A DNA stretch of 64,000 bases, from NCBI GenBank assembly GCA_963826795.1, contig CAWGYT010000009.1, positions 186,001-250,000 on the forward strand. The letters are read 5' to 3'. Positions 1 through 10,990 of this stretch are shown piece by piece. Within the stretch, counting starts at the first letter, position 1; the number at the start of each line of letters is the position of its first letter. The stretch comes from CAWGYT01 sp963826795 (GTDB lineage Bacteria > Planctomycetota > Planctomycetia > Pirellulales > Pirellulaceae). The translations under genes and the position numbers were made by a program. Below the pieces are notes generated by a model. It was given only the letters and a program-made list of their open reading frames with translations, had not been told where the DNA came from and did not search any database.

Positions 1-2
1 GC

Positions 3-392
3 GCCGCCTTCGGCGTGGACGGCTTGCTGCTGGGACCTCGGTGCGCCGACGTCTACTCGCGGCGCGTGGTCCGTGTTTCGATGGGGACCGTTTTTCGTCT
101 GCCGGTTCGCGTCTCGCCCGACCTTCAGCAGGATCTTGAGGAGCTCCGGAATAGGTATAGCTACGTCCATTACGCAACCGTCTTGGACGAATCTGATCCG
201 ATCTCGGCTTTCAAGTCGAGGCCGGCGAGGATGTCACTTCTGTTCGGAAGCGAAGATTGCGGGCTGGATGAAGTTTGGACTCGGCTAAGCGAGCGCCGCG
301 TCACGTTGCCGATGCGAAACGAAACCGACTCATTGAATGTCGCGACGTCCACCGGCATCTTTCTGTACCACTTCACCGCGCTGATGGATTGA
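3..392 (+). CDS. SpoU/TrmH-family RNA 2'-O-methyltransferase, C-terminal part (5' end outside window)
   Basis: The reading frame is open from base 3, so the gene starts upstream of the window. The remaining 129 residues carry SpoU motif 2 (LLFGSEDCGLDEVW) and motif 3 (SLNVATSTGIFLYHF), which form the knotted SAM-binding site of this family. The first residues (AAFGVDGLLLGPRCAD) match the segment after SpoU motif 1. The enzyme would 2'-O-methylate a ribose in tRNA or rRNA; the target cannot be told from the fragment. It ends 18 bp before the convergent egtB gene. Family assignment is confident, substrate is not. Confidence 0.85.
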   Translation, partial: AAFGVDGLLLGPRCADVYSRRVVRVSMGTVFRLPVRVSPDLQQDLEELRNRYSYVHYATVLDESDPISAFKSRPARMSLLFGSEDCGLDEVWTRLSERRVTLPMRNETDSLNVATSTGIFLYHFTALMD

Positions 393-410
393 GACACGCT
401 TCGGAGTGAA

Positions 411-1717
<1,307 letters not shown>

Positions 1718-1721
<4 letters not shown>

Positions 1722-2731
1722 CCGCCAAACTCGGCCCGAAGGGTGGTCAGACTCTTGGGAATCGCCGTCAGATAGTCTTCCTTGCCTTCAAACTCGAGTG
1801 AAATGAAACCGCGATAATCGACCCCGCGCAAGATCTCGGCCACGCGTCCGTAGTCGATCGGCAGCGTGTACCATTTGCCGCCGCCGTGATACGTCTTGGC
1901 CTGCACGAAAATCGCTTTGGGGGCAAGCTGAGCGTACTGCTCGTACTGGTCTTCCAGAAAGTTACCGGTGTCGAGCGTCACTTGCAGCCAGGGTGAGTTG
2001 ATCGCGTCGACGATGCGCAATACGCCGGCGGCGGTTCGGCCCAGTCCCCAGTGATTCTCCAGGCCCATCAGCACGCCATATTTCTCGGCGTGCGGGAGCA
2101 AACTCTCGAAGCTTTCGATGACCCATCCAAAGCCGTCGTCGTCGCTGTAGCCCTCCAATCGAGGTTCGATTCCCTTATTCGCCATCAGTTCGTCGAAACT
2201 TTTGGTGGTCCGCCATCGCCCGGTGTTGACGCGCATCGTCGGGATTCCCAATTCATGGGCCAGCTGCAGGCAGTGGAGGGTGTGCTCGATCTCCTTTTTC
2301 CGCTCGTCCGCGTCCGGGGTCACAAAGCCCTGGTGGGTCGAGAAGCCACACAGCGCCAGGCCTCGCACGAAGGCTCGACGCTTGAGCATCTGCAAGTAGC
2401 CATTGGATTCGTCCGTCATCTGGACGTGCAGAATTTCGAACCCATCGAAACCCATGTCCGAGGCCAGATCGATACAATCCTCGATCGAAAGCTTCGTGGC
2501 CTCGTTGTACCGCCAAAATGAATACGACGAGACGGCGATCGGGTTGCGGCGCCGCGGGGGACTCACGACCGATTCATCGCCCCGCGTTGGCGTCGTCGCC
2601 AGACTCAGCCCCAGGGCCGTTGTCCCCGCCGCGGCCAGAAAACGGCGGCGGCTGGGCTCTTGAGTTCGTTGATCTTTACGAAAATCCCCGACCGCCGTCT
2701 CGCGCGGTTGCGTCACGTCTCGACCCTGCAC
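1718..2731 (-). CDS. Secreted sugar phosphate isomerase/epimerase-like TIM-barrel protein
   Basis: An AP-endonuclease-2-type TIM barrel, the xylose isomerase-like fold. Family-like segments include GFDGFEILHVQM, MGLENHWGLG, VTLDTGNFLED and FISLEFEGKEDY, which supply acidic and His metal ligands. A twin-arginine-type signal (SRRRFLAAAGTTALGLSLA) near the N-terminus suggests export by Tat. An ATG at 2797 is possible, but the GTG at 2731 has a GGGAGA ribosome site seven bases upstream and gives a compact Tat leader, so I prefer it. Planctomycetes have many such paralogues of unknown substrate. The stop overlaps the egtB start by four bases; no functional link to ergothioneine is known. Confidence 0.85.
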
Positions 2732-3200
2732 GTTTTCATCTCCCAAGAAATCGCCGCTCTGCCAACATCCGAGCGGGCTTGTAACAAGGGGGCTCATTCA
2801 GCCGCTGACCCGATGGTACGCGAGTCCCTTCGCACTGTAAACTCGCCTCGAGGCCTCCAAGGCTTCCCAGCCAACCTCATCCCACAACCGCCTCCCAGAA
2901 GTTCATCCCGCAACCGCCTCCCGCAATTCCGGGGGGAAACCAGGCTCTGCCGAGGCGTCGGCGAGTTTGTCGGGAACCAGGGCCAGTTCGGTTCGGCAGG
3001 ACGGCGAGAATACGTTATATTGGGGTCGCCTTGAGTGCGTGGCACCTGTCCTGGTTCCGCCCCGCCCGCGTCACCCTGCCCGCGTTGAACTCTGCCTATC
3101 TCGAGCTTGAGTTATCGATCAGCAAGACCGACCTCGAAGACGCCGGCAAATCCGGCGCTGGCCTCCTGAACATCCATGTCAAATCGAAGATGGAGAAACC
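2732..3200. other. Divergent intergenic region with a 26-bp tandem duplication
   Basis: No convincing gene. It separates the leftward isomerase-egtB pair from the rightward dehydrogenase locus, so it should hold both promoters; I could not fix a promoter with confidence. Positions 2877-2902 and 2903-2928 are a tandem pair of 26-bp units (TCATCCCRCAACCGCCTCCC core) differing at a few bases. Confidence 0.5.
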
Positions 3201-4149
3201 ATGATTCGCACGCTCCGTTGGATCCTCAGCCCGCTTGGGGCAAGCCTGCTCTCGCTGCTGTTCGTGCCCCTGGCGCCGGCGGCCACGCTCGAGTTGCAAC
3301 CGGGCGACCACATTTGCCTGGTTGGTAACGGACTGGGCGAGTCCCTGCAGCACTCCAACGATTGGGAGACGCTGCTTTATCAGCGTTTCCCCAATCACGA
3401 GCTCGTCGTAAGAAACCTCTGTTTTCCGGCGGACGAGCCTGAGTTACGTCCGCGTTCTCAGGACTTCGGTTCGCCCCACGACCATCTCCGGCACAGTGGT
3501 GCGACCGTCGTGCTGTTCTTTTTCGGCGGGAACGAGGCATTCGCCGGTGTGGAGGGTCTGCCAAAGTTCCAGGCCGACCTGACCAAAGTCATCGCCGAAA
3601 CCAAGCAGCAGGATTACAGCGGCCACGGAGCGCCTCGCATCGCGCTGGTTTCACCCATCGCCCACGAGAATTTGCGGAACCCCAATCTTCCGGACGGCGA
3701 AGCTCATAACAAGAATCTGGCGTTGTACACCGATGCGATGCGCGAGATCGCCGAAGAGACCGGTGTCGCCTTCGCCGATGTTTTTACTCCGACGCAGACG
3801 GCCTTTGCCGATTCGATCCCCTGGACGCTGAACGGCATCCACCTGAACGACTACGGTCATCGCGAGTTCGCATCGATCTTGGACCGCGCGTTGTTTGGAG
3901 ACGCCGGCGCACCTGCGGAGGAGAACGAGGGAATCGACCGTGCGGCACTTCACGCCGAGATCGCCGAGAAGAATTTCCAGTGGTGGCATCGTTACCGAGC
4001 GGTGGACGGATTCTACATCTACGGCGGTCGCAGCACGCTGCGATTCGAGCCCGACAAGTCGATTTCGAACCAGGACGTGATGGAACGGGAGCGGCCGATT
4101 CTGGACGTGATGGTCGCCAACCGCGACCAGCGCATCTGGGCCGTCGCCA
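3201..4149 (+). CDS. PVC-type exported dehydrogenase, 5' part: SGNH-hydrolase-like domain (frameshifted into the next entry)
   Basis: Starts at ATG 3201 behind GGAGA. Residues 1 to about 30 form a signal peptide (LGASLLSLLFVPLAPAA). The rest is an SGNH-hydrolase-like domain (GDHICLVGNGLGES near the start, NGIHLNDYG near the end), as found at the front of large planctomycete membrane-bound-dehydrogenase proteins. The frame runs on to 4442, but after DQRIWAVA the family sequence (QGKDVAATIDD) continues in the +2 frame from 4148. One missing C in GTCGCC/CAGG at 4147-4148 explains this. The domain probably acts on carbohydrate esters in the periplasm; substrate unknown. Confidence 0.75.
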
Positions 4150-5872
4150 GGGCAAAGACGTGGCCGCCACGATTGACGATCGCAACACGCCGGACTTCAT
4201 TCAAGTCAAAACCAATTTCGATCTTGAGCAGCAAGGCAAGACCGGCCAGCTCGAGTACCTGTCGCCCGAACAGGCCATGCAGCAGTTCGAACTCGGCGAC
4301 GGCTATCAGATCAACTGTTTTGCGTCGGAGCAGGACTTTCCGGAACTGGCCAACCCGGTGCAGTTCACGTTCGACGCCAAAGGCCGGTTGTGGGTCGCCT
4401 GCATGCCGTCCTATCCGCAGTATCAACCCAAGCGTGAGGTGAACGATAAGGTGCTGATTCTGGAAGACACGGATGGTGACGGGCGAGCCGACAAATGCAC
4501 GGTGTTTGCCGACAAGCTGCACGTTCCGACGGGAATCGAGCTGGGCGACGGCGGCGCATACGTCGCTCAGCAACCCGACCTGATGTTCCTGCAGGACACC
4601 GATGGCGACGACGTGGCGGACGTGCGAATCCGGCGCCTGCGCGGCTTCGATTCGGCCGACACGCATCACGCGATCAGCGCCTTCACCTGGTGCCCGGGCG
4701 GCGCGCTGTATTTCCAGGAGGGCACGTTTCATCACTCGCAGATCGAGACGCCGTACGGCGCGGTTCGGTTGAAGAACGCCGGCATCTTTCGCTACGAACC
4801 GACGACCGAAAAACTGGATGTGTTCGTCTCCTACAACTTCGCCAACCCCTGGGGCCACATGTTCGACGCGTGGGGACAGAACTTCGTCGCGGATGCCTCC
4901 GGCGGCGCCAACTACTTCGGCACGGCCTTCTCGGGACAGGTCGGCTACGAGCGCAAACATCGCGGGATGGAACAGTTCATCACCAAGCGATTTCGGCCCA
5001 CGGCCGGCTGCGAATTCGTCTCCAGTCGTCACTTCCCCGACGCCGCGCAGGGCAACTTCTTGCTGAACAACTGCATCGGCGAACAGGGCGTCTACCAGCA
5101 TGTGGTCGAAGAAGATGGTTCCGGGTTTGTCGCCAAGGAGATCGAACCGATCGTCCGCAGCACGGATCGCAACTTCCGTCCGGTCGATCTGCAGTTCGGT
5201 CCGGACGGAGCCCTGTACGTCTGCGACTGGCAGAATGCGCTGGTCGGGCACATGCAGCACTCAATCCGTGATCCCAGCCGCGATCACACGCACGGCCGGA
5301 TCTGGCGGGTCACGTACGCGGGCCGGCCGCTGGTGCCGCCAGCGGCCATCGCAGGCGAGCCCATCGCCAAACTGCTGGAGTTGCTCAAGGCGCCCGAAGA
5401 TCGGACGCGTTACCGAGTCCGCCGAGAGTTGCGTCGACATCCGAGCGACGAGGTGGTGGCCGAACTCGGCAAATGGGTCGAAAACCTCGACCAGACGGAT
5501 CCCAACTACGAGCACCATCTGCTGGAAGCGCTCTGGGTGCATCAGCATCACAATCGCGTGAACCGAACCCTGCTCGCGCGGGTCTTGGAGTCCCCTGAGC
5601 CCCGCGCAAGGGCCGCGGCGACGCGCGTCGTCTGCTACTGGCGCGACCAACTGGACGATCCGCTTCAATTGCTCGCCGATCGTGCCACCGATGTGCACCC
5701 GCGCGTCCGCCTGGAAGCGATTCGGGCCTGCAGCTTCTTCGGGAGCAAACAGAACGACTCGGCCGCGCGGGCTGCCGAGGTCGCTCTCTCCTCGCTCGAA
5801 AAGCCCACGGATTATTACCTCGAATACACCCTCAAGGAAACGATGGATACGCTTGACCCGTATCTCCAGTAA
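4148..5872 (+). CDS. PVC-type exported dehydrogenase, 3' part: NHL/PQQ-like beta-propeller and HEAT-like repeats
   Basis: Continuation of the SGNH-domain ORF after a one-base break. About 570 residues: a membrane-bound dehydrogenase propeller (the Pirellula/Verrucomicrobium N-terminal family), with NPVQFTFDAKGRLWVACMPS, LEDTDGDGRADKCTVF, NPWGHMFDAWGQNF and DLQFGPDGALYVCDWQN, then HEAT-like helices from about residue 450. Such proteins are thought to oxidise sugars or alcohols in the periplasm and pass electrons to an attached cytochrome c. Here the chain stops at 5872, before the cupredoxin and cytochrome domains, which follow five bases later in a separate ORF. Family recognition is firm; the substrate is unknown. 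Confidence 0.8.
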   Translation, partial: QGKDVAATIDDRNTPDFIQVKTNFDLEQQGKTGQLEYLSPEQAMQQFELGDGYQINCFASEQDFPELANPVQFTFDAKGRLWVACMPSYPQYQPKREVNDKVLILEDTDGDGRADKCTVFADKLHVPTGIELGDGGAYVAQQPDLMFLQDTDGDDVADVRIRRLRGFDSADTHHAISAFTWCPGGALYFQEGTFHHSQIETPYGAVRLKNAGIFRYEPTTEKLDVFVSYNFANPWGHMFDAWGQNFVADASGGANYFGTAFSGQVGYERKHRGMEQFITKRFRPTAGCEFVSSRHFPDAAQGNFLLNNCIGEQGVYQHVVEEDGSGFVAKEIEPIVRSTDRNFRPVDLQFGPDGALYVCDWQNALVGHMQHSIRDPSRDHTHGRIWRVTYAGRPLVPPAAIAGEPIAKLLELLKAPEDRTRYRVRRELRRHPSDEVVAELGKWVENLDQTDPNYEHHLLEALWVHQHHNRVNRTLLARVLESPEPRARAAATRVVCYWRDQLDDPLQLLADRATDVHPRVRLEAIRACSFFGSKQNDSAARAAEVALSSLEKPTDYYLEYTLKETMDTLDPYLQ

Positions 5873-5877
5873 ACACG

Positions 5878-6462
5878 ATGAGTCATCGAAGCGGTCAACA
5901 TTCCCGCGTCAGCGCTTGGCTGATCGGCGGGCTCGTTATCGGCACGTTGGCACTCCTGCCCGCCTCGTACGGGCCCCTGCGAGGGCGGATCGTTGCCCAG
6001 GACCTGCGTGACTTGAAACCCTTGCCCAAGTTCCTCCGCAGCGCGGTCATCGCGGATCGCTATCTCGGGACGCGCGACATCGAAGAGGTGATGGGATTCG
6101 AGCGGGTCGAGGCGGTTTGCTTGCAACTCGTGAAACGCCCGAACGTGCCGCGTCACGTGCGGGTCGAGGCGCTGATGAAATTAGCCGAGCTTCGCGACCA
6201 TGATCCATTGACGGAATTGCTGCCCTGGATTCGGCACTGGGACCAGGAACTGACGCCCGCCAAGGATGCGACGACAGGGGGGACGGCAGCGGGGCCGGGG
6301 ACGGGGACCGACAACGGGAAACCCGCTGGGCGAGGCACGGTGTTGGAAGACCTGTCGAGCCTGGCACCCGAACAAACGCAAGAAGCGCTGGCGGCACATC
6401 GCGCCGAACTTGAACAATTGGCGCCGAAGGCATCCATGCCGTTGTCCGAGAAGCGGCACTGA
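5878..6462 (+). CDS. Exported HEAT-like subunit, 5' part of the cupredoxin/cytochrome c gene
   Basis: Begins five bases after the dehydrogenase stop. Residues 11-40 (AWLIGGLVIGTLALLPASYG) look like a signal peptide or membrane anchor, which argues that this is a real N-terminus. The rest (RPNVPRHVRVEALMKLAELRD) is HEAT-like sequence that in related proteins continues the same polypeptide. A Gly/Thr/Pro-rich linker lies near residue 135. The ORF ends TGATG, sharing one base with the next start. Adding one G at 6461 (TGATG to TGGATG) would fuse the two ORFs through a stretch that matches the family, so this junction is probably another one-base indel. Confidence 0.65.
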   Translation: MSHRSGQHSRVSAWLIGGLVIGTLALLPASYGPLRGRIVAQDLRDLKPLPKFLRSAVIADRYLGTRDIEEVMGFERVEAVCLQLVKRPNVPRHVRVEALMKLAELRDHDPLTELLPWIRHWDQELTPAKDATTGGTAAGPGTGTDNGKPAGRGTVLEDLSSLAPEQTQEALAAHRAELEQLAPKASMPLSEKRH

Positions 6463-7907
6463 TGAGCTTGATCGGGGCGGATCAGGACGTGGCTCCTGCC
6501 TGGACCCTGACTCATGATCAACCCTCCCTTCTCCTGGATTTCGTGCAAGGCCTGCGCTGGTTACCTCCCGATGCGCGCCGGGCGGATGTCGATCAGCGAT
6601 TGAGGCCATTGCTGCAGGAGGCGCCGTCCGTCGAGATCCGCGAGGCCGCGATCGCGATGATCGGGCAGTTGGGAACCCAACCACGCGAGACCTTCGAGAC
6701 CTTGGCCGACTTCGTGGCGGAAGACGTCCTGCCGCAGGCCTGTGTCGCGTCGATCTGCAATATTTCGAAGGAGTTTTGGACGCCGGATCGCCGCCAGCCT
6801 CTGGCCGCTGGACTGTTGCGTTACATTCGCGCGACGCCCCTGGCCGAGCGCACGTCGCCTGAAATCAAGCAGTCCCTCAAGTTGGTCAGGACACTGGCCG
6901 ACGTCATGCCCTCGGATCAGGCCGCCCCATTGCTGCGAGATCTGGAAGCCGTCACGGTCCGCGAGATTCGTATCCAGACGCTTGAGGAACAGATGGCCTA
7001 CGACGTCACCGTCCTGATCGTCCAGGCCGGACAGGGCGTCCAGATTCAGTTTCACAACGAAGACATCATGCCCCATAATCTCGTGATCGTCGACTCTCCC
7101 GACGCGCGTGAGGAAGTCGGGATCGCCGCCGACCAGATGCAGAACCAGCCCGACGCACTCGCCAAGGGCTACCTGCCCCCGTCCGATCACATCCTGTACG
7201 CCACACGATTACTCTATCCGCAGCAACACGAGACGTTGACGTTCGAGGCCCCGCAATCGCCTGGAACCTATGCCTACCTGTGTACCTTCCCCGGGCATTG
7301 GAGCAAAATGTATGGGGCCCTGGTCGTGGTGGATGACGTCGCCGCCTATCGGGCCGCCAATACGCCTTTGCCTCGCGCCGACGATTTACTGGGCATCAAG
7401 ACCGTCGAATGGACCTACGACCAACTGTTGGCGAAGCTGCCCGACTTGAACCACCAGCGTTCGTTCGAAAACGGCCAGAAGAATTTTCTCAAGGCGTCTT
7501 GCTTTTCCTGCCACCAAGTCCGCCAACAAGGCGGTCGGATTGGCCCCGAATTGACCGGGATCTCCGAAAAGTACAAGACGGCCGCCGAGATCCTGCGGCA
7601 CATCATGACCCCCTCCGAGAAGGTCGAACCCAACTACGCCACCGTCATTGTGGAAACCTCAAGCGGCCAGATCATCCGCGGGGTGTTGATCGGAGAATCC
7701 GAAACCGAGCTGACCATCAACGAGAATCCCTTGGCGTCCTGCGAGCCCCAGCGGATTCCCAAAGACGAGGTCGACCAACTCACCCGCTCGAAACTCTCCC
7801 CCATGCCGGAAAAATTGCTCAATACGCTGATCGATACGAACGACGTCCTGGATCTGCTCGCCTACCTGATCGCCGGCGGAAATCCCGACCACGAATTGTA
7901 TCAGTGA
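6462..7907 (+). CDS. HEAT repeats, azurin-like cupredoxin and cytochrome c (PVC-type), 3' part
   Basis: About 480 residues. HEAT-like helices come first. A cupredoxin domain follows at about residues 175-290, with copper-ligand motifs MPHN and YLCTFPGHWSKM (His, Cys, His, Met). A mono-heme cytochrome c domain closes the protein, with CFSCH, the IGPELTGIS segment and a distal Met region (LSPMPEKLLN). The pair of redox centres suggests electron transfer from the upstream dehydrogenase to the respiratory chain in the periplasm. Read alone it has no signal peptide; it acquires one if joined to 5878-6462. Domain calls are secure, physiological partner inferred. Confidence 0.85.
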   Translation: MSLIGADQDVAPAWTLTHDQPSLLLDFVQGLRWLPPDARRADVDQRLRPLLQEAPSVEIREAAIAMIGQLGTQPRETFETLADFVAEDVLPQACVASICNISKEFWTPDRRQPLAAGLLRYIRATPLAERTSPEIKQSLKLVRTLADVMPSDQAAPLLRDLEAVTVREIRIQTLEEQMAYDVTVLIVQAGQGVQIQFHNEDIMPHNLVIVDSPDAREEVGIAADQMQNQPDALAKGYLPPSDHILYATRLLYPQQHETLTFEAPQSPGTYAYLCTFPGHWSKMYGALVVVDDVAAYRAANTPLPRADDLLGIKTVEWTYDQLLAKLPDLNHQRSFENGQKNFLKASCFSCHQVRQQGGRIGPELTGISEKYKTAAEILRHIMTPSEKVEPNYATVIVETSSGQIIRGVLIGESETELTINENPLASCEPQRIPKDEVDQLTRSKLSPMPEKLLNTLIDTNDVLDLLAYLIAGGNPDHELYQ

Positions 7908-7993
7908 ATTGTATCCGTGATCCGAAACGTTTGGCGCCCCAGCACATCCCTCGCGTTTCGAAACCAACATGGCCTGAGCACGGGGGGCATCGC

Positions 7994-8800
7994 ATGAAAA
8001 TGGGAGTTCGAGACGTGGCCTGCCCTCCCGTCATGCCGGTGCCAGGCGGTCATGGTTTTCGGGTTGCCGCGCTGGCGCTGCTGATGGGTTTCGTGTGGGT
8101 GGCGGGACTCGGATGTCGTCGAGAACGTATCTATCCGCGCCGTCCCATCTTGCTGGTTTGCCCTTGGGCCCAAGGTGGCGGGACCGACCGCGTGTCGCGA
8201 ACCGTCGCGGCTCATTTGGAGCAGGAGTTGGGCGTCCCGGTCAACGTCATCAATGCGATTGGCGGCAAGGGAGTGACAGGCCACAATCGCGGACTCTCGG
8301 CGCGACCCGACGGTTACACGCTGACCATGGCCACGCTGGAGTTGAACATGATGCATTGGAGCGGTCTCACGTCGCTGACCGTTTCGGATTGCATTCCCCT
8401 GATGTCGCTGAACGAAGATTACGCCGCGTTGTTCGTTCGGCAGGACGCGCCCTGGCAGTCGCTGGCGGAATTAGAACAGGCGATTCGGGCGGAGCCCGGT
8501 AAGCTCCAAGCCTCGGGCACGACCAACGGCGGTGCATGGCACTTGGCGCTAGCCGGCTGGCTGCTCGAAACGGGGATGGAGGCCGAGGCGGTGACGTGGA
8601 TTTCGTCGACCGGATCGGCACCGTCGCTGCAGGAGCTGATCAGCGGCGGACTGGATATGGTTTGCTGCAGTTTGCCCGAGGCCGATTCGCTCTTGGCAGC
8701 GGGGCAGATCCGGGCGTTGGGCGTCATGGCTCCCAAACGGGCCGTTGGCTACGAGACCGTCCCCACGTTTGCCGAACAGGGTTCGCCTTGGTCGCTGGGT
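7994..8800 (+). CDS. tctC: Tripartite tricarboxylate transporter substrate-binding protein (TctC/Bug family), main part
   Basis: Starts at ATG 7994 behind a G-rich ribosome site. An N-terminal hydrophobic stretch ends in GLGC, so it may be a lipoprotein. The Bug-type periplasmic binding fold is clear: PILLVCPWAQGGGTDRVSR, GGKGVTGHNRGLSARPDGYTL near residues 85-105, and a C-terminal VPTFAEQG. These proteins capture carboxylates for the TctAB membrane pair. The frame breaks at a G run at 8797-8799 (CTGGG/TGG); one missing G puts the last 50 residues and the TctB part in the next frame. Confidence 0.82.
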
Positions 8801-9438
8801 GGCTGTGCGCGATCGTCCTGCCGCTGCGGACCCCGGAGAAGATCCAGACAAAAGTCGAAACCGCACTGGCTCACATCGTCGAGGGAAAAACGCGCGTGGC
8901 CGACACGACATTTCCTGAGTTTATGGAGCAATCGGGCTTCGATCACACGTTTCGCTCCGGCGCGGAACTGCGTGAATTTCTGGAGGAGACGGACCGCAAG
9001 TTCGGCAAGCTGCTGACCAGTGACGCGATGCGATCGGTCAATCGAGATCCCTTCCCGCCGATGGCCTTTCCCTGGTTGCTGATCGGCTTGCTGGGCGTCA
9101 CCCTCCTGACCGGCTTGGTGTCGACTCGGCGAGAGTTGCCACGGGCCGTCGCCCCGAGCTCCGCGACGGATGCCGCGTCGGTCTCGACGTCCGCGCAAGG
9201 CGGCGGGTCGTACCTCGGATTCGGGCTGGTGGTCGGCTCCATCCTGTTCTACATCGTGGCGGCGGAAGCGGCGGGGTTTATCCTGGTCAGCTTCGTGATT
9301 CTGATGGTGCTGACACGCTGGATGGGAGCCGGTTGGCGCGGTTCGCTCGGCCTGTCGCTAATATTCCCTTTGGTGATCTTTCAGATCTTCGCTCATGTCT
9401 TGCGAGTCCCGCTGCCTCAGGGATGGTTAGGATGGTGA
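8800..9438 (+). CDS. tctB: TctC C-terminus fused to TctB-like small membrane subunit
   Basis: After the one-base break at 8799 the frame gives the normal end of a Bug protein (WLCAIVLPLRTPEKIQTKVE to about 9010). It then runs without a stop into a TctB-like domain with four hydrophobic segments (PWLLIGLLGVTLLTGLV, FGLVVGSILFYIVAAEAAGF, ILVSFVILMVLTRW, SLGLSLIFPLVIFQIFAHVL). In most bacteria TctC and TctB are separate; here the binding protein appears tethered to the small membrane subunit. The stop is one base before the tctA ATG, so all parts are one operon. Confidence 0.75.
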   Translation, partial: WLCAIVLPLRTPEKIQTKVETALAHIVEGKTRVADTTFPEFMEQSGFDHTFRSGAELREFLEETDRKFGKLLTSDAMRSVNRDPFPPMAFPWLLIGLLGVTLLTGLVSTRRELPRAVAPSSATDAASVSTSAQGGGSYLGFGLVVGSILFYIVAAEAAGFILVSFVILMVLTRWMGAGWRGSLGLSLIFPLVIFQIFAHVLRVPLPQGWLGW

Positions 9439-9439
9439 C

Positions 9440-10990
9440 ATGAACGACGCGCTTCAGTTGGCAATCGGCCACGTCTTGCAAGAGCCCAAGACGATCATGG
9501 TCATTGCCTTGTCGGCAGCCTACGGCATTTTCGTGGGCGCGATTCCCGGCTTGACGGCCACGATGGCCGTCGCCTTGATCGTCCCGCTGACGTTCTTTCT
9601 GACCGACGTTCAGGCGGTGGCGGCGATTGTCACGACGGTCACCTGCAGCATTTTTGCCGGGGATATCCCCGCGACGCTGGTCCGGATCCCCGGCACGCCG
9701 GCGTCGGCAGCCTACGCCAACGACGCCTACGCGCTGACCCGCCAAGGCCGAACCGGGTTTGCCTTAGGAATCTCACTCGTCTTCAGCGTGTTGGGCGGAC
9801 TGTTTGGAACGCTCGTGCTGGCTCTGGCCGCTCCCCAGCTGGCGCGGCTGGCCACGTTGTTCACCAGTTACGAATACTTTTGGCTCTACGTGCTGGGACT
9901 GACTTGTGCGGCCATTGTGTCGGACGATTCTCGTTGGAAAGGCGCGTTTGCCCTGCTGCTGGGCCTGCTGTTTTCCACGGTTGGATTGGGAATCGATTAC
10001 AGCGTCCCGCGGATGACGTTCGGGATCGACGAGCTCATCAACGAAATCAATTTCATCCCGGCGATGATCGGCCTGTTCGGGATTTCGGAAGTGCTGCGCA
10101 TCGCGCTGACTGCGGGCCGCGCCGGCGTGGTTGTTCCCGCTTCCGATGCCGACTCGGAGGCGGTTGCGGTGCCGGCAACCCGGGACGCGACCGTGGCCGA
10201 GATCATGCGCGAGGTGGTCCCGATGGCCGGCCGCCGCAGCCTTCCGTTACTGCGGAGCAGCGTCGTGGGTTCGCTGATGGGAATGCTGCCCGGTGCCGGC
10301 GCGGACATCGCGGCCTGGATCGCTTATGCGTTGAGCAAGCGGTTCTCCAGCCACCCGGAGGAATACGGCAAGGGATCCGCCGAAGGACTCGCCGACGCAA
10401 CCGGCGCCAACAACGCCGCGCTGGGCGGGGCCTGGATTCCGGCGCTCGTGTTCGGCGTTCCGGGCGATTCCGTGACCGCGATTGCGATTGGCGTGCTGCT
10501 GATGAAAAACATCCAGCCGGGACCCGACATCTTCGATGCGAGCAAGAATCTGGAACAGGCGGCGCTGGTTTACAGTATCTACGTCACCTTCGTCGTCGCC
10601 AACCTGATGCTGATCCCCCTGGGCTTCGTCGCGATTCGAACCGGATCCTGGCTGATTCGAATCCCCCGCGCAATCATGCTGCCCGGAATCGTCGTCTTCT
10701 GTATCGTTGGCTCGTTCGCGCTCAACGCCAGTTACTTCGATGTCCTGGTGATGCTTGGCATGGGCTGCCTGGGCTTTGTGCTGGAAATGTTCCGCATCCC
10801 GCTGGGCCCAGTCGTGTTGGGGATCATTCTCGGCGGGCAGCTTGAGCACAAGCTGATTCAGTGCCTGACGAAGTCCCGGGATGTGACGGCCTTTGTCGGA
10901 TCGCCGATCTCAATCACGCTCGCGGCCGGCTGTCTCCTGCTTTGGCTGGCCCCGGCCTTTCTGAATTGGCGACGGCGAAATGCGCGATAG
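9440..10990 (+). CDS. tctA: Tripartite tricarboxylate transporter permease TctA
   Basis: A 516-residue membrane protein with the TctA signature: VGAIPGLTATMAVALIVPLTF near residue 35, IPATLVRIPGTPASA, and the repeat-related motif GMLPGAGADIAAWIAYALSKR near 285. About twelve hydrophobic segments are visible and the length is typical (about 500). It forms the sodium- or proton-coupled channel for a carboxylate delivered by TctC. The start is ATG 9440 with an AGGA site, one base after the tctCB stop. No regulator (TctDE-like) lies beside it. The ligand cannot be inferred. Confidence 0.93.
   Translation: MNDALQLAIGHVLQEPKTIMVIALSAAYGIFVGAIPGLTATMAVALIVPLTFFLTDVQAVAAIVTTVTCSIFAGDIPATLVRIPGTPASAAYANDAYALTRQGRTGFALGISLVFSVLGGLFGTLVLALAAPQLARLATLFTSYEYFWLYVLGLTCAAIVSDDSRWKGAFALLLGLLFSTVGLGIDYSVPRMTFGIDELINEINFIPAMIGLFGISEVLRIALTAGRAGVVVPASDADSEAVAVPATRDATVAEIMREVVPMAGRRSLPLLRSSVVGSLMGMLPGAGADIAAWIAYALSKRFSSHPEEYGKGSAEGLADATGANNAALGGAWIPALVFGVPGDSVTAIAIGVLLMKNIQPGPDIFDASKNLEQAALVYSIYVTFVVANLMLIPLGFVAIRTGSWLIRIPRAIMLPGIVVFCIVGSFALNASYFDVLVMLGMGCLGFVLEMFRIPLGPVVLGIILGGQLEHKLIQCLTKSRDVTAFVGSPISITLAAGCLLLWLAPAFLNWRRRNAR

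Noticed and set aside
4019..5260. 413-codon leftward ORF opposite the dehydrogenase
   Set aside because: It is the antisense of a strongly conserved propeller domain. It has no family resemblance and the Arg/Val/Asp-rich composition usual for shadow frames in GC-rich DNA.
5872..5878. A ninth homopolymer frameshift joining the dehydrogenase and HEAT/cupredoxin ORFs
   Set aside because: No single-base change gives a family-like junction here, and the second ORF begins with its own signal-like helix, so a real gene boundary is more likely.
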